This document shows, piece by piece, positions 45,919 through 56,454 of a stretch of DNA of 64,000 nt. The position numbers were made by a program, and so were the translations under genes. The notes below the pieces were generated by a model. The model was not told the DNA's origin. It was given only the letters and a program-made list of their open reading frames with translations, and did not search any database. The stretch is from CAWCAW01 sp963793645 (GTDB taxonomy: Bacteria; Actinomycetota; Acidimicrobiia; Acidimicrobiales; UBA8190), in contig CAWCAW010000005.1 in assembly GCA_963793645.1 (NCBI GenBank), positions 107,517 through 171,516 on the forward strand, in the 5' to 3' direction. Within the stretch, counting starts at the first letter, position 1. The number at the start of each line of letters is the position of its first letter.

Positions 45919-47328
45919 GGCTGGCGTCCCCGGTCCGAGGTGTCCCCGCCGCCTTTTCGCTGGCGCGCCCGGCGCCGCGGGGCACCCTCGGCGGCGGCGG
46001 CGGCCAATGCCCCCGTGGCGTCGAGGCCGCCGATGTCGCGGTGATAGGTGAAGGTGAGCGCCCCAAGATGCACCACGTCACCTTCGCGGATGCCGGCACG
46101 CACCAAGGCCCGCTCCACCCCGAGCTTGCGCAGGCGCGTCTGGACATAATCGACGGCGCCGTCGTCGGTCAGATCCGACAGCGCCACGGCCCGAAGGGCC
46201 GAACGTCCGAGGACCTCGAAGGAGCCATCGGGGGCGATGTTCACCTCGATCCCCTCGGGAACCGGTCGGTACACCACGATCGTCGACGACCGCACGTCTT
46301 CGGCGGCACGGGCTTCGGTGACCAGCGTCGCCAACCGACCCACCAAGGCGTCGACACCGGCGCCGGTGACCGCCGAGATGACCAGCTCGATATGGTCCTT
46401 GGCGTCGCCCCCTTCATCACGGTGGCCGGCGGCCACAGCGTGGCCGTCTTGATCGACGACGGCGTCGCTCTTCGAGCCCACCACCAGGCGGGGACGCTCC
46501 AGAAGCTCGGGCTCATAGCGCCGCAACTCGTCGATCAGGATGCCGTATTGCTCGGCGGGCGTCGGGCCGGTGCCGGCCAGATCGAGCAGCAGGACCAGGA
46601 CCGCGAGCGCGCTCGATGTGGCGCAGGAAGCGGTGCCCGAGACCGCGCCCTTCAGCGGCTCCCTCGACGAGACCCGGCACATCGGCCACCACGAACTCGG
46701 TCTCGGCCCCGGAGCGACCCAAGCGCACCACGCCCAGGTGAGGTTCGAGTGTCGTAAAGGGGTAGTCGGCGACCTTGGGACGGGCCGCCGAGATGCGCGG
46801 AAATCAAGGTGCTCTTGCCGGCATTGGGCATGCCCACCAGCGCCACGTCGGCCAGCAACTTGAGCTCGAGATCGAGCCAGAACTCCTCGCCCTTCTCGCC
46901 TTGCTCGGCGAAAGCCGGAGCCCGGCGCCGGTTGGAAAGGAAGCGGGCATTGCCCTTCCGCCCCGACCGCCGTGGGCGGCCAGCCAGCGGTCACCGGCGG
47001 CGGCCAGATCGGCGAGAACAGTGCCGTCGGCCGACCGGACCGTGGTGCCGACCGGAACGGGGACCTCGAGATCGGCACCAGCGGCACCGTGGCGCTTCTT
47101 GCCCGACCCGTGGCGACCGTCTCCGGCCCGGCGATGGGGGTGGTCGCGAAACCCGAGCAGCGAAGCCTGGTTCGTCGTGGTCACCAGCCAGATGTCGCCG
47201 CCGTGGCCACCGTCGCCACCGTCGGGCCCACCTTGGGACACGTGCGCTTCTCGCCGGACCGATACCGCCCCGGCCCCGCCGTCACCCGCCTTCACATGGA
47301 GCTGGGCCTCGTCGACGAACCCGGGCAC
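45915..47328 (-). CDS. obgE: Obg GTPase (three frameshifts)
   Basis: Ribosome-assembly GTPase. All three domains are encoded but in different frames. These are the Gly-rich Obg fold (FVDEAQLHVKAGDGGAGAVS from GTG 47328), the G domain (LLADVALVGMPNAGKSTLIS, then FVVADVPGLVEGAAEGRGLG), and the C-terminal OCT domain (FEVLGRSALRAVALSDLTDD). The frame breaks near 46,953 (a G missing in GGGG), 46,800 (an extra base before CGCATCTCG) and 46,601 (an extra G). Obg is essential in most bacteria and each repaired junction restores the conserved sequence, so sequencing or assembly error is more likely than a true pseudogene. Confidence 0.88.
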
Positions 47329-47429
47329 GTCGCGATCCTATGTGGGGGGTTGTGGCAAGCCGAGCGACGAGGACGACGGCCACGATCCCTTGGCGAACCA
47401 AAAGGCGAGCCGCATGGACGCCCTTGGCG

Positions 47430-47684
47430 TCAGGTGCCGGTCCTCACGTCGACCAGCTTGCGTCCCTTGCGCGAACCGAACTTGACCACTCCGTCGGCGA
47501 GGGCGAACAGCGTGTCGTCTCCCCCGCGCCCGACGTTGTCACCAGGATGGAACTTGGTGCCGCGCTGGCGGACGATGATGGCGCCGGCGGGGACCGCCGT
47601 GCCGTCGTAGACCTTGACGCCCAGCCGCTTGGACTTCGAGTCCCGGCCGTTACGCGTCGAACCGCCACCTTTGGTCTTCGACAT
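47430..47684 (-). CDS. rpmA: Large ribosomal subunit protein bL27
   Basis: 84 residues from ATG 47684 (MSKTKGGGSTRNGRDSKSKR), a typical bL27 with GGDDTLFALADGVVKFGSRK. This gene is intact although both flanking genes, rplU and obgE, are frameshifted. The gap to obgE is 101 bp. Confidence 0.96.
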   Translation of the reverse strand: MSKTKGGGSTRNGRDSKSKRLGVKVYDGTAVPAGAIIVRQRGTKFHPGDNVGRGGDDTLFALADGVVKFGSRKGRKLVDVRTGT

Positions 47685-47712
47685 GTCGCTACCTCCTCGT
47701 CCTCGACCCGCC

Positions 47713-48035
47713 TCAGCGTCCCGCGGGAGTGGTGATGGCGGTGATCTCCATCGTGGCGTAGTGCTGGCGATGTCCCCAACGGCGGCGGCTGTTGCTCTTG
47801 GGCTTGTAGGTGAAGCCCCGGATCTTGGGCCCGATCTCCTTGCCCACCACCCGGGCCGACACCACCGCGCCGTCGAGCTCGGCCGGCGTGGCCAGCACGC
47901 GGTCGCCGTCGACGACCAGCACGGGAGCCGAGCTCCACGTCGCTGCCTATCGGCACGCCCGAGCAATTCGACGCGGAAGTGCTGGCCCTCGGCCACTCGC
48001 TCCTGCTTTCCGCCACTTCGGATCACTGCGTACAT
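47713..48035 (-). CDS. rplU: Large ribosomal subunit protein bL21 (two frameshifts)
   Basis: The N-terminus (MYAVIRSGGKQERVAEGQHF) starts at ATG 48035. The middle (IGSDVELGS) and the C-terminal two thirds (VLVVDGDRVLATPAELDG to MEITAITTPAGR) lie in two other frames. Breaks fall near 47,948-47,962 and 47,923-47,926 (a C missing in GGCTCCC). Joined, the product is a normal bL21 of about 105 residues ending in the YKPKSNSRRRWGHRQ rRNA-binding part. As bL21 is a core ribosomal protein, the shifts are probably errors. Confidence 0.88.
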
Positions 48036-48048
48036 AGCCCGACCTATC

Positions 48049-50078
48049 CTACAGGAGGGACTCGTCGAGCACGATTCCCCTGCCTCCGCAGACGGTGCAG
48101 GTGGTCGACAGGGACTCGACCAGGCCTTCGGAGACCCGCTTGCGGGTCATCTCCACCAGGCCCAGCTCGGAGATGTCGAAGACCTGGGTGCGGGTCTTGT
48201 CCCGGGCCAGCGCCGGCCCGCAAGGCCGAGGCGACCTTGCCCCGGTTGTCGCGGACCTCCATGTCGATGAAGTCGATCACGATGATCCCCCCGATGTCGC
48301 GCAGCCGCAGCTGGCGGGCGATCTCCTCGGCGGCTTCCAGGTTGTTTCGGTAGACCGTCTCTTCCAGGTTGGACGTCCCCACGTTCTTGCCGGTGTTGAC
48401 GTCGATGACCGTCAGCGCCTCGGTGCGCTCGATGATGAGCGAACCCCCCGACGGGAGCCACACCTTGCGGTCGAGCGCCTTGTGCAACTGCTCGTGGACG
48501 TGGAAGCGCTCGAAGATGGGCAGCGTTCTCGGCCACCGGGTCGTAGTAGCTCGACCCGGTCGGCCAGCTCGGGGTTGACGCTGTGCGACGTAGTCGCGCA
48601 CCTCGTCGAACAAGGCCTCGGTCGTCGATGACCACGCCGCGGTACTCCCGGTTGAACTCCTCGCGGACGATCCGCACGGCCAGGTCCGGCTCGCGGTAGA
48701 GCAGGCCGGGGCGTTCGACCGTGCCGCCTCGGCCTCGATGGCGGCCCACTGGCGCCACCAGCCGCTGCGACGTCGCGAGCGAGCTCTCGGGCTGGCCCCT
48801 TCGGCCGCGGTCCGCACGATCAGCCCGTGACCCTGCGGGCGCACCTCGTCGACGATGCGTCGCAGCCGCTTGCGCTCGTTGTCGTCGAGACGCTTGGAGA
48901 TGCCGAAGGCGCTCGAGTGCGGCACCATCACCACGAAGCGTCCCGGCAGGGAGACCTCCTGGGTGAGTCGCGCCCCCTTGGCGCCGATGGGGTTCTTCGT
49001 CACCTGGCAGATGATCTTCTGACCGGGCCGCAGCATCTGCTCGATGCGCATCGAACTCTCGGGGGTGGTCTCTATGTCGTCGCGGTCGTAGCGGACGTCG
49101 CCCCGGTAGAGCACGGCGTTTTTGGGCGTGCCGATGTCGATGAAGGCCGCCTCCATGCCCGGCAGCACGTTCTGGACCCGACCGAGGTAGATGTTGCCGT
49201 CGATCTGGGTGGCGTCGTCGGCGGCCCGGGAGACGAAATGCTCCACCAGCGTGCGGCCTTCGAGGACGGCGATCTGCGTGGCATGGGGCCGCACGTGGAC
49301 ACACATCAGGTATCGGCCTACGGGCCTTCCCCGGCGTTGTTGGCCGCTGCGGCGCCGCGACCGCCCTGAGCCGGTCCCCTTGTCGGTGGACGAATCTGGC
49401 GCGCCATCGGTGTCCTCGCCCGCACCGGCGTCGGCATCAGCCGGGGCGGCGGTGCTCGCCGCTGGGCGCGGCGCCCGATCGGGGCGGGCCGTCACCGGCA
49501 CCGGGGTCGGGGACACCGGCACGGGTGGCACGGGGGCCGAGGTCACCGGCACCGGGGTCACCGGCACCGAGGTCACCGGCACCGAGGTCACCGGCACCGG
49601 GGTCACCGGCACCACCGGGGGCCGGGCCGGCCGGGTGTCGCCGATACGGGGCCGTTCGGACAGCGGCCGGGAGTCCCCCACCTTGGCTCGAGCGGGGCGC
49701 GCCGGCGGTCGGATCACCCGATGGTGACACCGGCGAGGAACCGAGCCCATCGGCGTCGCCGGTCACATCGTCATCGGTCAGATCGTCTTCGGAGGCATCG
49801 TCGCCAGGGTCATCCTCGCCCCCCGAGGCCCCCCCAGCGCCCGGTCGCGCCGATGAGGGCCGACGCCGACGACGTCGTCGGGCCGCTCCCGAACGCGCCG
49901 ATGACGACGCACCGCCGGCGGTGGACGGCGAGGAGTCGCCGGAAGCTCCGGCGCCGGTCTCGCGGGCGGCTTCAGGCGGTGACGACGCGCCAGAGGCCGG
50001 CGAAGAGGGCGGGGGGTTGGTGGGATGGGGTGAGGGGCCGGCCGGCTCGGTGACCGGCCCGGCGCTGTGTTCGGACAT
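48049..50078 (-). CDS. rng: Ribonuclease E/G (about ten frameshifts)
   Basis: Endoribonuclease of mRNA decay and rRNA processing. ATG 50078 has AAGAAGGG upstream. A disordered N-terminal extension of about 240 residues comes first. It is followed by the S1-like domain (VGRVQNVLPGMEAAFIDIG with frame-intact neighbours), the catalytic region (LTVIDVNTGKNVGTSN, IIVIDFIDM) and the zinc-link CTVCGG just before the TAG at 48,049. The frame changes once within 49,437-49,730, repeatedly at 48,525-48,800 (extra bases near 48,618, 48,588, 48,552 and 48,525) and again near 48,210. Each correction restores family sequence, which argues for consensus errors. Confidence 0.85.
49542..49616 (-). repeat. 15-bp tandem repeat (5 copies) in the rng N-terminal extension
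   Basis: Units of GGTCACCGGCACCGG or GGTCACCGGCACCGA (plus strand), in phase with codons, encode the Val-Pro-Val-Thr-(Pro/Ser) pentapeptide. It is the same unit length as in rpsB but an unrelated sequence. Confidence 0.88.
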
Positions 50079-50102
50079 GGGGAAGATCCCTTCTTGAACT
50101 GC

Positions 50103-50798
50103 TCATGAGGCGCGCTCTCGCCCTGCAGCCGCCAGGGCCGCATCGACGGCGAGAGGCTCCCCACGGGAGCCGTCGCGCTCGATCCATTGATGTGTCCTGC
50201 GAGCAAGGCCGAACGGCGTACCCATGACGCCGGCGAGCTCGACGGGTCGTACTCCTCGCGGCCGTGTACCGAGCTCGGCCACGAGCACGGCATGGTCGCT
50301 TTGAGACTCAGCTACACGAAGGTCAACAATCGACGGGCGCAGATCGTCGGCTTCGCGACGTCCTTTGCGCTCTCGTTCGACGGGGAGGTGCTCCGCACCC
50401 AGCACCGTGCGCACGGCGTCGGCGAGAACAAGGGGCGATACCGATGGCACGGCGATCTCCCACGAGCACGTCGTGACCAGCTCCTGGAGCGATCCCGTGC
50501 CCGGGTCCAGCTCGGCGGCGGCGGTGACGTCTACCCCGTCGGGCAGCATGGGCCCGAGGTCCATGACGGCGGCGGGGTCAACGGACTGCGAAAAGGCCAC
50601 GTCGAGATACTCCGCGTCCGACTCGCAGCAGGTGGGGAGGGCCAAGCCGAAGCTGAGCTGCGGTCGGGGGGAGAAACCCGCCGTGTAGGCGATGGGAAGA
50701 CGAGCCCGTCGCAGTGCCCGCTCCCACATGCGAGCCACATCGCGATGGCTCGTGAAACGGACCTTGCCCACCTTGGTGAAACGCACGCGCAGTTTCAT
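50103..50798 (-). CDS. TIGR03936/DUF2344 radical-SAM-associated protein
   Basis: 231 residues from ATG 50798 (MKLRVRFTKVGKVRFTSHRD), a strongly conserved opening, with FSPRPQLSFGLALPTCCESD further on. The family is regularly encoded next to, or fused to, a TIGR03960 B12-binding radical SAM enzyme upstream of rng. Its molecular role is not established. ATG overlaps the stop of the radical SAM gene by 4 bp. The C-terminal part (about 180-231) is divergent. Confidence 0.85.
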   Translation of the reverse strand: MKLRVRFTKVGKVRFTSHRDVARMWERALRRARLPIAYTAGFSPRPQLSFGLALPTCCESDAEYLDVAFSQSVDPAAVMDLGPMLPDGVDVTAAAELDPGTGSLQELVTTCSWEIAVPSVSPLVLADAVRTVLGAEHLPVERERKGRREADDLRPSIVDLRVAESQSDHAVLVAELGTRPRGVRPVELAGVMGTPFGLARRTHQWIERDGSRGEPLAVDAALAAAGRERAS

Positions 50799-52770
50799 GG
50801 CAGTGCTCCGGGGGCCGCCGCGTTGCCCACCAGCACGGCGGCGCGCGTTCCTCGGAGATCCACCGGTACCCGGCGCAGCTCCAACTTCTGTCCGGTGCCC
50901 TGGCTCCCGCCCGCGGGCGGGGCGACCGATGCCACCACGTGCTCGACACCCAGTCCGGTGCACGCCCCGCAGTCGTAACACGGTGTCCACCGGCAGTCCT
51001 CCAGCCCCGCCTCGGCCAGGGCGTCTTGGAAGTCCTGCCACAAGAAGTCCCGGTGCAAGCCGGCGGAGATGTGGTCCCAGGGGAACACCTCGTCCTCGTG
51101 GCGATGGCGATAGACGAGGTCTTCGAGCTCCAAGCCCACCGCTTCCAGGGCCTCGATCCATAAGTCCAAGTTGAAGTGCTCGGACCATTCCTGAAACGTC
51201 CCGCCCGCCCTCCAGACGTGCTCGACGACGGCCCCCACCCGGCGATCACCGCGGCTGACGATGCCTTCCACGGTGGTGGCCGAGGGGTCGTGCCAGCGCA
51301 GGGTCAAGCCGCGCACGCCCCGGGCGGCGTCCTTCAACAATGCGATCTTGCGCCGCAGGTCCGCCGCGGTGTCCTGGCCGAACCACTGAAAAGGCGTCTG
51401 GGCCTTGGGTACGAATCCCCCCACCGAGGCCGTCACCGTGACGTTGCGCTGGTAGCGGTTGCCGATCTCCACGCACTGGCGAGCCAGCTCGACGATGCCG
51501 AGAACGTCCTCGTCGGTCTCGGTCGGCAACCCGATGAGGAAGTAGAGCTTGAGCCGGCGCCATCCCTGGGAGAACGCCGAGTCCACGGCCGCGAAGAGAT
51601 CCTCCTCGGTGATGAGCTTGTTGATCACCTGACGCATCCGCCACGTGCCGCCCTCGGGTGCAAAGGTCAGGCCGGTGCGCCGCACCTTTTGGATCTCCGC
51701 CGACAAGCCCACGGTAAAGGCGTCGACCCGGAAACTGGGCAGGCTGACCGACACCTGTCCCGAGCACTCGGGATCATTGATGAGGTGGTGACAGTGCGCT
51801 CGATGCCCGAGAAGTCCGCCGTCGACAGCGATGTCAGAGCGACCTCGTCATAGCCGGTGCGGGCCAAGCCGTCTCGCACCATGCGGTCCACCTGGGCCGC
51901 CGGGCGCTCGCGCACCGGACGCGTGATCATGCCCGCCTGACAGAACCGGCACCCCCGCGTGCAACCGCGGAAGATCTCGACATTGAGGCGGTCATGGACC
52001 ACCTCGATCAGAGGCACCAGCTGGCTCTTGGGATACGGCCACTGGGCCAGATCGGCCACCACGCGCTTGTCCACCTGGGCGGGCACCCCGTCGAAGCGCG
52101 GCGACACGCCACCGAACCGGTCGCCGTCGTAGCGGGCCTCGTAGCACCACGGCACGTAGACCCCTTCGAGGCGGGACAGCCCGTTGAGCAGCGACTCCTT
52201 GTCGCCACTCTCCGACTGCTTCCACTCACCGATGACGGCCGTGATCTCTCCGACCACCTCCTCGCCGTCACCGAGGACGAAGGCATCGACGAAGTCGGCC
52301 AGCGGCTCGGGGTTGAACGCGCAGTGCCCTCCGGCGATCACCAGCGGATGATCTGCGCTGCGCTCGGCGCTGCGCACCGGGGCGCCGGCCAGGTCGATCA
52401 GGTTGAGGACGTTGGTGTAGGTCAACTCGGCGGACAAGTTGAACGCCATTACGTCGAAGTCGGCCGCCGACGAGAAACTCTCGAGGGAGAACAGGGGTAC
52501 GCCCGCCTCCCGCATGGCGGCCTCCATGTCGGTCCACGGGGCATAGGCACGCTCGGCGACGGCGTCGGGCCGCTCGTTGAGGATTTCGTAGAGGATCTGC
52601 AGGCCCTGGTTGGGCAACCCGATCTCGTAGGTGTCGGGGTACAGCAGCAGCCAGGCCACGCGACCGGGGCCGTGGTGCGGCGGTTGGGACCCGAGCTCGC
52701 CGCCGATGTAGCGCGCCGGCTTGGCCACCTGGGCTAGGAGCGGTTCGATCCGTGGCCACAGGGAGGTCAT
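50795..52770 (-). CDS. TIGR03960-type B12-binding radical SAM protein (one frameshift)
   Basis: The first 330 residues contain a B12-binding-like domain (YPDTYEIGLPNQGLQILYEI) and the radical SAM cluster motif CTRGCRFCQAG (Cys-x3-Cys-x2-Cys). The rest (VSVSLPSFRVDAFTVGLSAE onward, ending with CYDCGACTG) lies in another frame. One base is missing near 51,785-51,792, between SGIERTV and the downstream HLINDPECSGQ. Start ATG 52770 gives MTSLWPRIEPLLAQVAKPAR. Substrate unknown; the pair with DUF2344 and its position beside rng suggest an RNA or ribosome-linked modification. Confidence 0.85.
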
Positions 52771-52845
52771 TTCCCGGGTGAGTCTAGAGCCGGGGCACAC
52801 GCACCCGGGGGCGCTTGCCGCCAGGCCACGACGGCGCCGAGCCGG

Positions 52846-55046
52846 TCAGCCCGCCGTCGGCCCAGCTCCTGGGGCTACGACGGTGGTGGTCGTGGTGGAA
52901 GACGGTGAAGACGAGGTGCTCGGCGTCTTAGGAACGGCGAGCACGGCGGGGCTCTCGGGGTGCGCCACCAGGTAGTCGAAACCTTGCCGAGCCACCGGGG
53001 CGGCCGCCGAGGCCCCATAGCCACCACCTTCGACCACGACGGCGATGAGGTACTGGGGGTCGGCCTCGGGCCCCCATCCGACGAACCACGAGGTGGGCTG
53101 CTGCTCGTTGGTGGTGGCGGTGCCGGTTTTACCGGCCAAGGGAAACGTCGACAGAGGGAACCCGGTAAAGGCTCCGTAGGCGGTGCCGGATTTATCCTGG
53201 ATGGCACCTTCGAAGCCCTCGAGCATGGCCTGGTGGTCGGCGGCCGTAAAGGCCACATGTCCGGTGACCTTGGGGGTGACACTCTCGACCACCTCGCCGG
53301 TGGACGGTGCCACCATCCCCGCGGCGAGCTCGGGCACGTAGCGCGTGCCCCCATTGGCAAAGGTGGCGTAGGCGACGGCCTGCTCGATGGGGGTGATGAC
53401 CGTACCTCCCTGGCCGAAGGCGAGCTCGAGGTTGTTACCCGTGAACCACCCGGCATTGGGATAGTCCTTGGGGAACTGGGCATGCTCCCTGTCTACCACC
53501 GACTCCGAGTCCACCCGGGCGTTGGGGGTTTCGTCCGGCAGGTCGATGCCAGTCTCTTCGCCATAGCCCAGCTCGTTGGCCCACTTTTGAATGGCATCGT
53601 TGCCGTAGGTGGCCCGGGCGTCCCAGAAGCGGACCCCCAGGTTGTAGAAGAAGACGTCGCTCGACACGGTGAGGGCCTGACTCACGTTGATGATCCCGGC
53701 CACCTCCCCATCGTTGTCGTGGTAGGTGGCGCAACCCGAGCCCCGGTGGCACAGCCGGGGATGACGTACGAACCGGTGTCGTCATACGTCGATCCCGGCG
53801 AGATGAGGCCGTCTTCGAGGGCGGCGGTCGCCGTGGCCAGCTTGAACGTCGATCCCGGCGTGTAGAGACCCTGGGTGGCGTTGTCGTTCAGGGCACCGGT
53901 GTCCTCGATCTGGGTCAGGTGCGTCTGGGAGATTCCGTCGTTCCACCAGTTCGGGTCGTAGGTGGGGGCACTCACCAGCGCCAACACGGCACCAGTCTGA
54001 GGGTCGAGGGCAATGGCCGCGCCGCCTTTGGAGGACCCCTTCAAAGTGGCGATCTCGCTGTTGAGGGCGTTTTGCAGGGTCTCCTCCAATCCGGCGTCGA
54101 TATTGGTGATGACGTCATCGCCCGGCTTCGGCGCGCTCTGGCCCAAGCCGCCCACCACCTGACCCTGGGCGTCCACCTCCACCCGCTGCACGCCGGGGTG
54201 CCCGCGCAAGGCTCCCTGGTACTGGTTCTCCAGCCCGCTTTGGCCATAGGAGTCGCCGAGCTGGTACCCCGCGGAGGGGTGCGCTTTGAGTTGGTCCGGT
54301 TCGATCTGGCCCACGTACCCGAGCATCTGAACACCGGTCTGGCCGAGCGGGTAGCTCCGATTCGAGTCGGCCTCGGTCGAGACGCCGGGGAACGAGGCGG
54401 AGTGCTCGCCGATGTAGAGCACCTCGGAGATGGGCGCGTTCTGCACGATGGGAACGGGCTTGTACAAGCTGTACTGCGAGTTGTTCAAGTCGCCCTCGAT
54501 TTGGGCGGTAGTGAGGCCCAGCACGCCGGCCAGCTGGCCCACCTCGGCGGGATGTTGCTCGGCCGACACGCGCGACAACGTGATGTCCTCAGTCACCTTG
54601 TCCCCTACCAAAATGGAGCCGGCCCGATCGACGATAAGGCCACACGACGCGGGGATCTCCACGTCACGCACCTGGTTGGCGGTGACGGTCTGGGAGTAGG
54701 CCGAGGTGTTGAGCACCTGCAGATACCAGAGCCGGACGAACATCAGCGAGAACACGGCGGCGACGAGCACGCCGATGACGCGTAGGCGCAGGACCGTTCG
54801 TGGCGGGGCGGGCTCGGCGCTGGGCATGACCCGATCAACGACGGTCCGCTTAGGCCGCATGCGAGGAGCACGCGTGGGACACGTGCGGGCCGGGCGCGCC
54901 GGGCGCGGCTTGGGGTAGAGGTGACCGCCACGCAGCGGGTGGCGCAGCCGATTCATCCACGAGCGTGCAGGTCGGGGAGGACGGGGGGGCCGGCGCGGCG
55001 TGTCGGCGCTACGCAAGCGCAACGGGTAGCGGCCCCGCTTCTTCAT
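52846..55046 (-). CDS. mrdA: Penicillin-binding protein 2 (one frameshift)
   Basis: Elongation-specific transpeptidase. A basic Pro/Arg-rich tail of about 90 residues precedes a single transmembrane helix (VIGVLVAAVFSLMFVRLWYL). The dimerisation domain and transpeptidase domain follow, with SxxK as STFK, SSD (SxN position) in VSSDVFFYN, and KTGTA. ATG 55046 overlaps the mreD stop. The frame breaks near 53,741-53,755 between VIPGC and the GSGCATYHDN stretch. A Ser/Thr/Pro tail closes the protein. rodA, which usually follows mrdA, is not found before the radical SAM gene. Confidence 0.9.
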
Positions 55047-55571
55047 CGCATCCCACCGGCGGCGGCTCCCCCCGAGGAGGCGCTTCGGGGCGGCACCGCC
55101 CACGCCACCAGGCGCAGCACGGGCGTGGAGAGTATGGCCGCCCCCGGCACCGCCACGATCAACGTGGGCACCAGATCGACACTGAGCATCCCCGGCGTGC
55201 CAAGCACGGCACCCAGGATGGCGTAGCCGGCCGCGGCGGCGGCTGTCGCGGCGGCCGCCACCAGGGGCGGGAGCCACCACGAGGAACGCACCAGGCCCTC
55301 GGTGGCCAGGCCGGTGGCGAATCCGACCAGGCAGAACACCAAGGCCGAGAGCCCGAAGGTGGTGGGGAGGAAAAGGTCGGCGACGAGCCCGGCCGCGAAG
55401 CCGAAGGTGGCGCCACGCTCGGGGCCGCCGACATACCCGGCCGCCACGGCGAGCAGGACCATGGCATCGCCATGGGCCCCGGAGGACGCGCAATGTGTCG
55501 ATCAAGGTGAGCTGGACGGCCAACACCACGAACACCACCACGCTGGCTCGAGCGGCGTCGGTGGTCCTCAC
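55043..55571 (-). CDS. mreD: Rod-shape protein MreD (one frameshift)
   Basis: A small polytopic membrane protein of the elongasome. GTG 55571 overlaps the mreC stop (GTGA). The first helix (ASVVVFVVLAVQLTLIDTLR) lies in one frame. The remaining four hydrophobic segments (DAMVLLAVAAGYVGGPERGA ... GLSALVFCLVGFATGLATEG) lie in another. The break is near 55,474-55,484 in the GGGGCC run. The joined length of about 175 residues is normal. Confidence 0.85.
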
Positions 55572-56410
55572 GTGGCGGGCTCCCACTCCAAGACGTCGAC
55601 GTACTGCAACGACGTCAGATCGGCGACGGGCTCGGCGGTGACGGCTTGCTGCTGGGATGAAGGGGTGGAGGAAAACGATGTCACCGTGGCCACCGGCAGG
55701 CCTGAGGGGAACAGCGCGTCCTGAAGCCCACTGGTGGTGAGGATCTCGCCCTTGTGCAACACGTTGCCGGGCGCGATGTACTGGACCTGCAGAGCCCGGG
55801 CCACCCCTTCGCCGTCGACCAAGGCGTAGTTCCCCGGGTGGCCGTAGCGCACCCCCACCGACGAAAGCGTGTCGGTGATGAGGCGCACGGTGCATCCTGT
55901 CGACCACGATTCGATCACCTGGCCGACGAGCCCGGCCCCGCCCACCACCGGCATACCGACATCCACGCCACTGCTCGTTCCCACGTCCAGTTGCACCGTG
56001 GCGGCGAAGTTGGACGGATTGAGCGCCACCACTTCGGCGGTTACCTTGCCGATGCCACCGGCCCACGGAAGCTTGTCCAGTTGTTCGAGGGCCCGCAGCG
56101 TGTTGACTTCGTTCTGGCGCTCCAGTGCTTGGCGCTGCAAGAGACCGATCTCGTTGCGCATCCTGGCGTTTTGCTGCTCCAAGGCGGCCCCGTGCACCGA
56201 ACCCGAAAGGAAGCTGCCGATGGGCCGCGCCGCGTCGTCAACGACGCTTTGCACCGGCGCAAAGGCATCGTGCGCCCACTGCTTGACGTGAGAGATGGCG
56301 GTGTTGCCGTGGCCGCGGTAGTCGAGGGTGATGATGGTGATCGACGCCAACACGAGCAAGCCGACGGTCAGCGACCGCCGGGATCGTCGCGATCGCCGGG
56401 AGCGAGCCAC
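55568..56410 (-). CDS. mreC: Rod-shape protein MreC
   Basis: Periplasmic/extracytoplasmic scaffold of the elongasome. 280 residues: a basic N-terminus (ARSRRSRRSRR), one transmembrane helix (LTVGLLVLASITIITLDY), a coiled coil at about 70-110, and two beta-barrel domains (VVALNPSNFAATVQLDVG, GLVGQVIESWSTGCTVRLI). The frame is intact. It lies between mreB (44 bp apart) and mreD (4-bp overlap). Confidence 0.93.
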   Translation of the reverse strand: MARSRRSRRSRRSLTVGLLVLASITIITLDYRGHGNTAISHVKQWAHDAFAPVQSVVDDAARPIGSFLSGSVHGAALEQQNARMRNEIGLLQRQALERQNEVNTLRALEQLDKLPWAGGIGKVTAEVVALNPSNFAATVQLDVGTSSGVDVGMPVVGGAGLVGQVIESWSTGCTVRLITDTLSSVGVRYGHPGNYALVDGEGVARALQVQYIAPGNVLHKGEILTTSGLQDALFPSGLPVATVTSFSSTPSSQQQAVTAEPVADLTSLQYVDVLEWEPAT

Positions 56411-56454
56411 TGTGCTCTACCAGCGGGTGACGCCGCGCCTGGCGGCCGCGCCCA

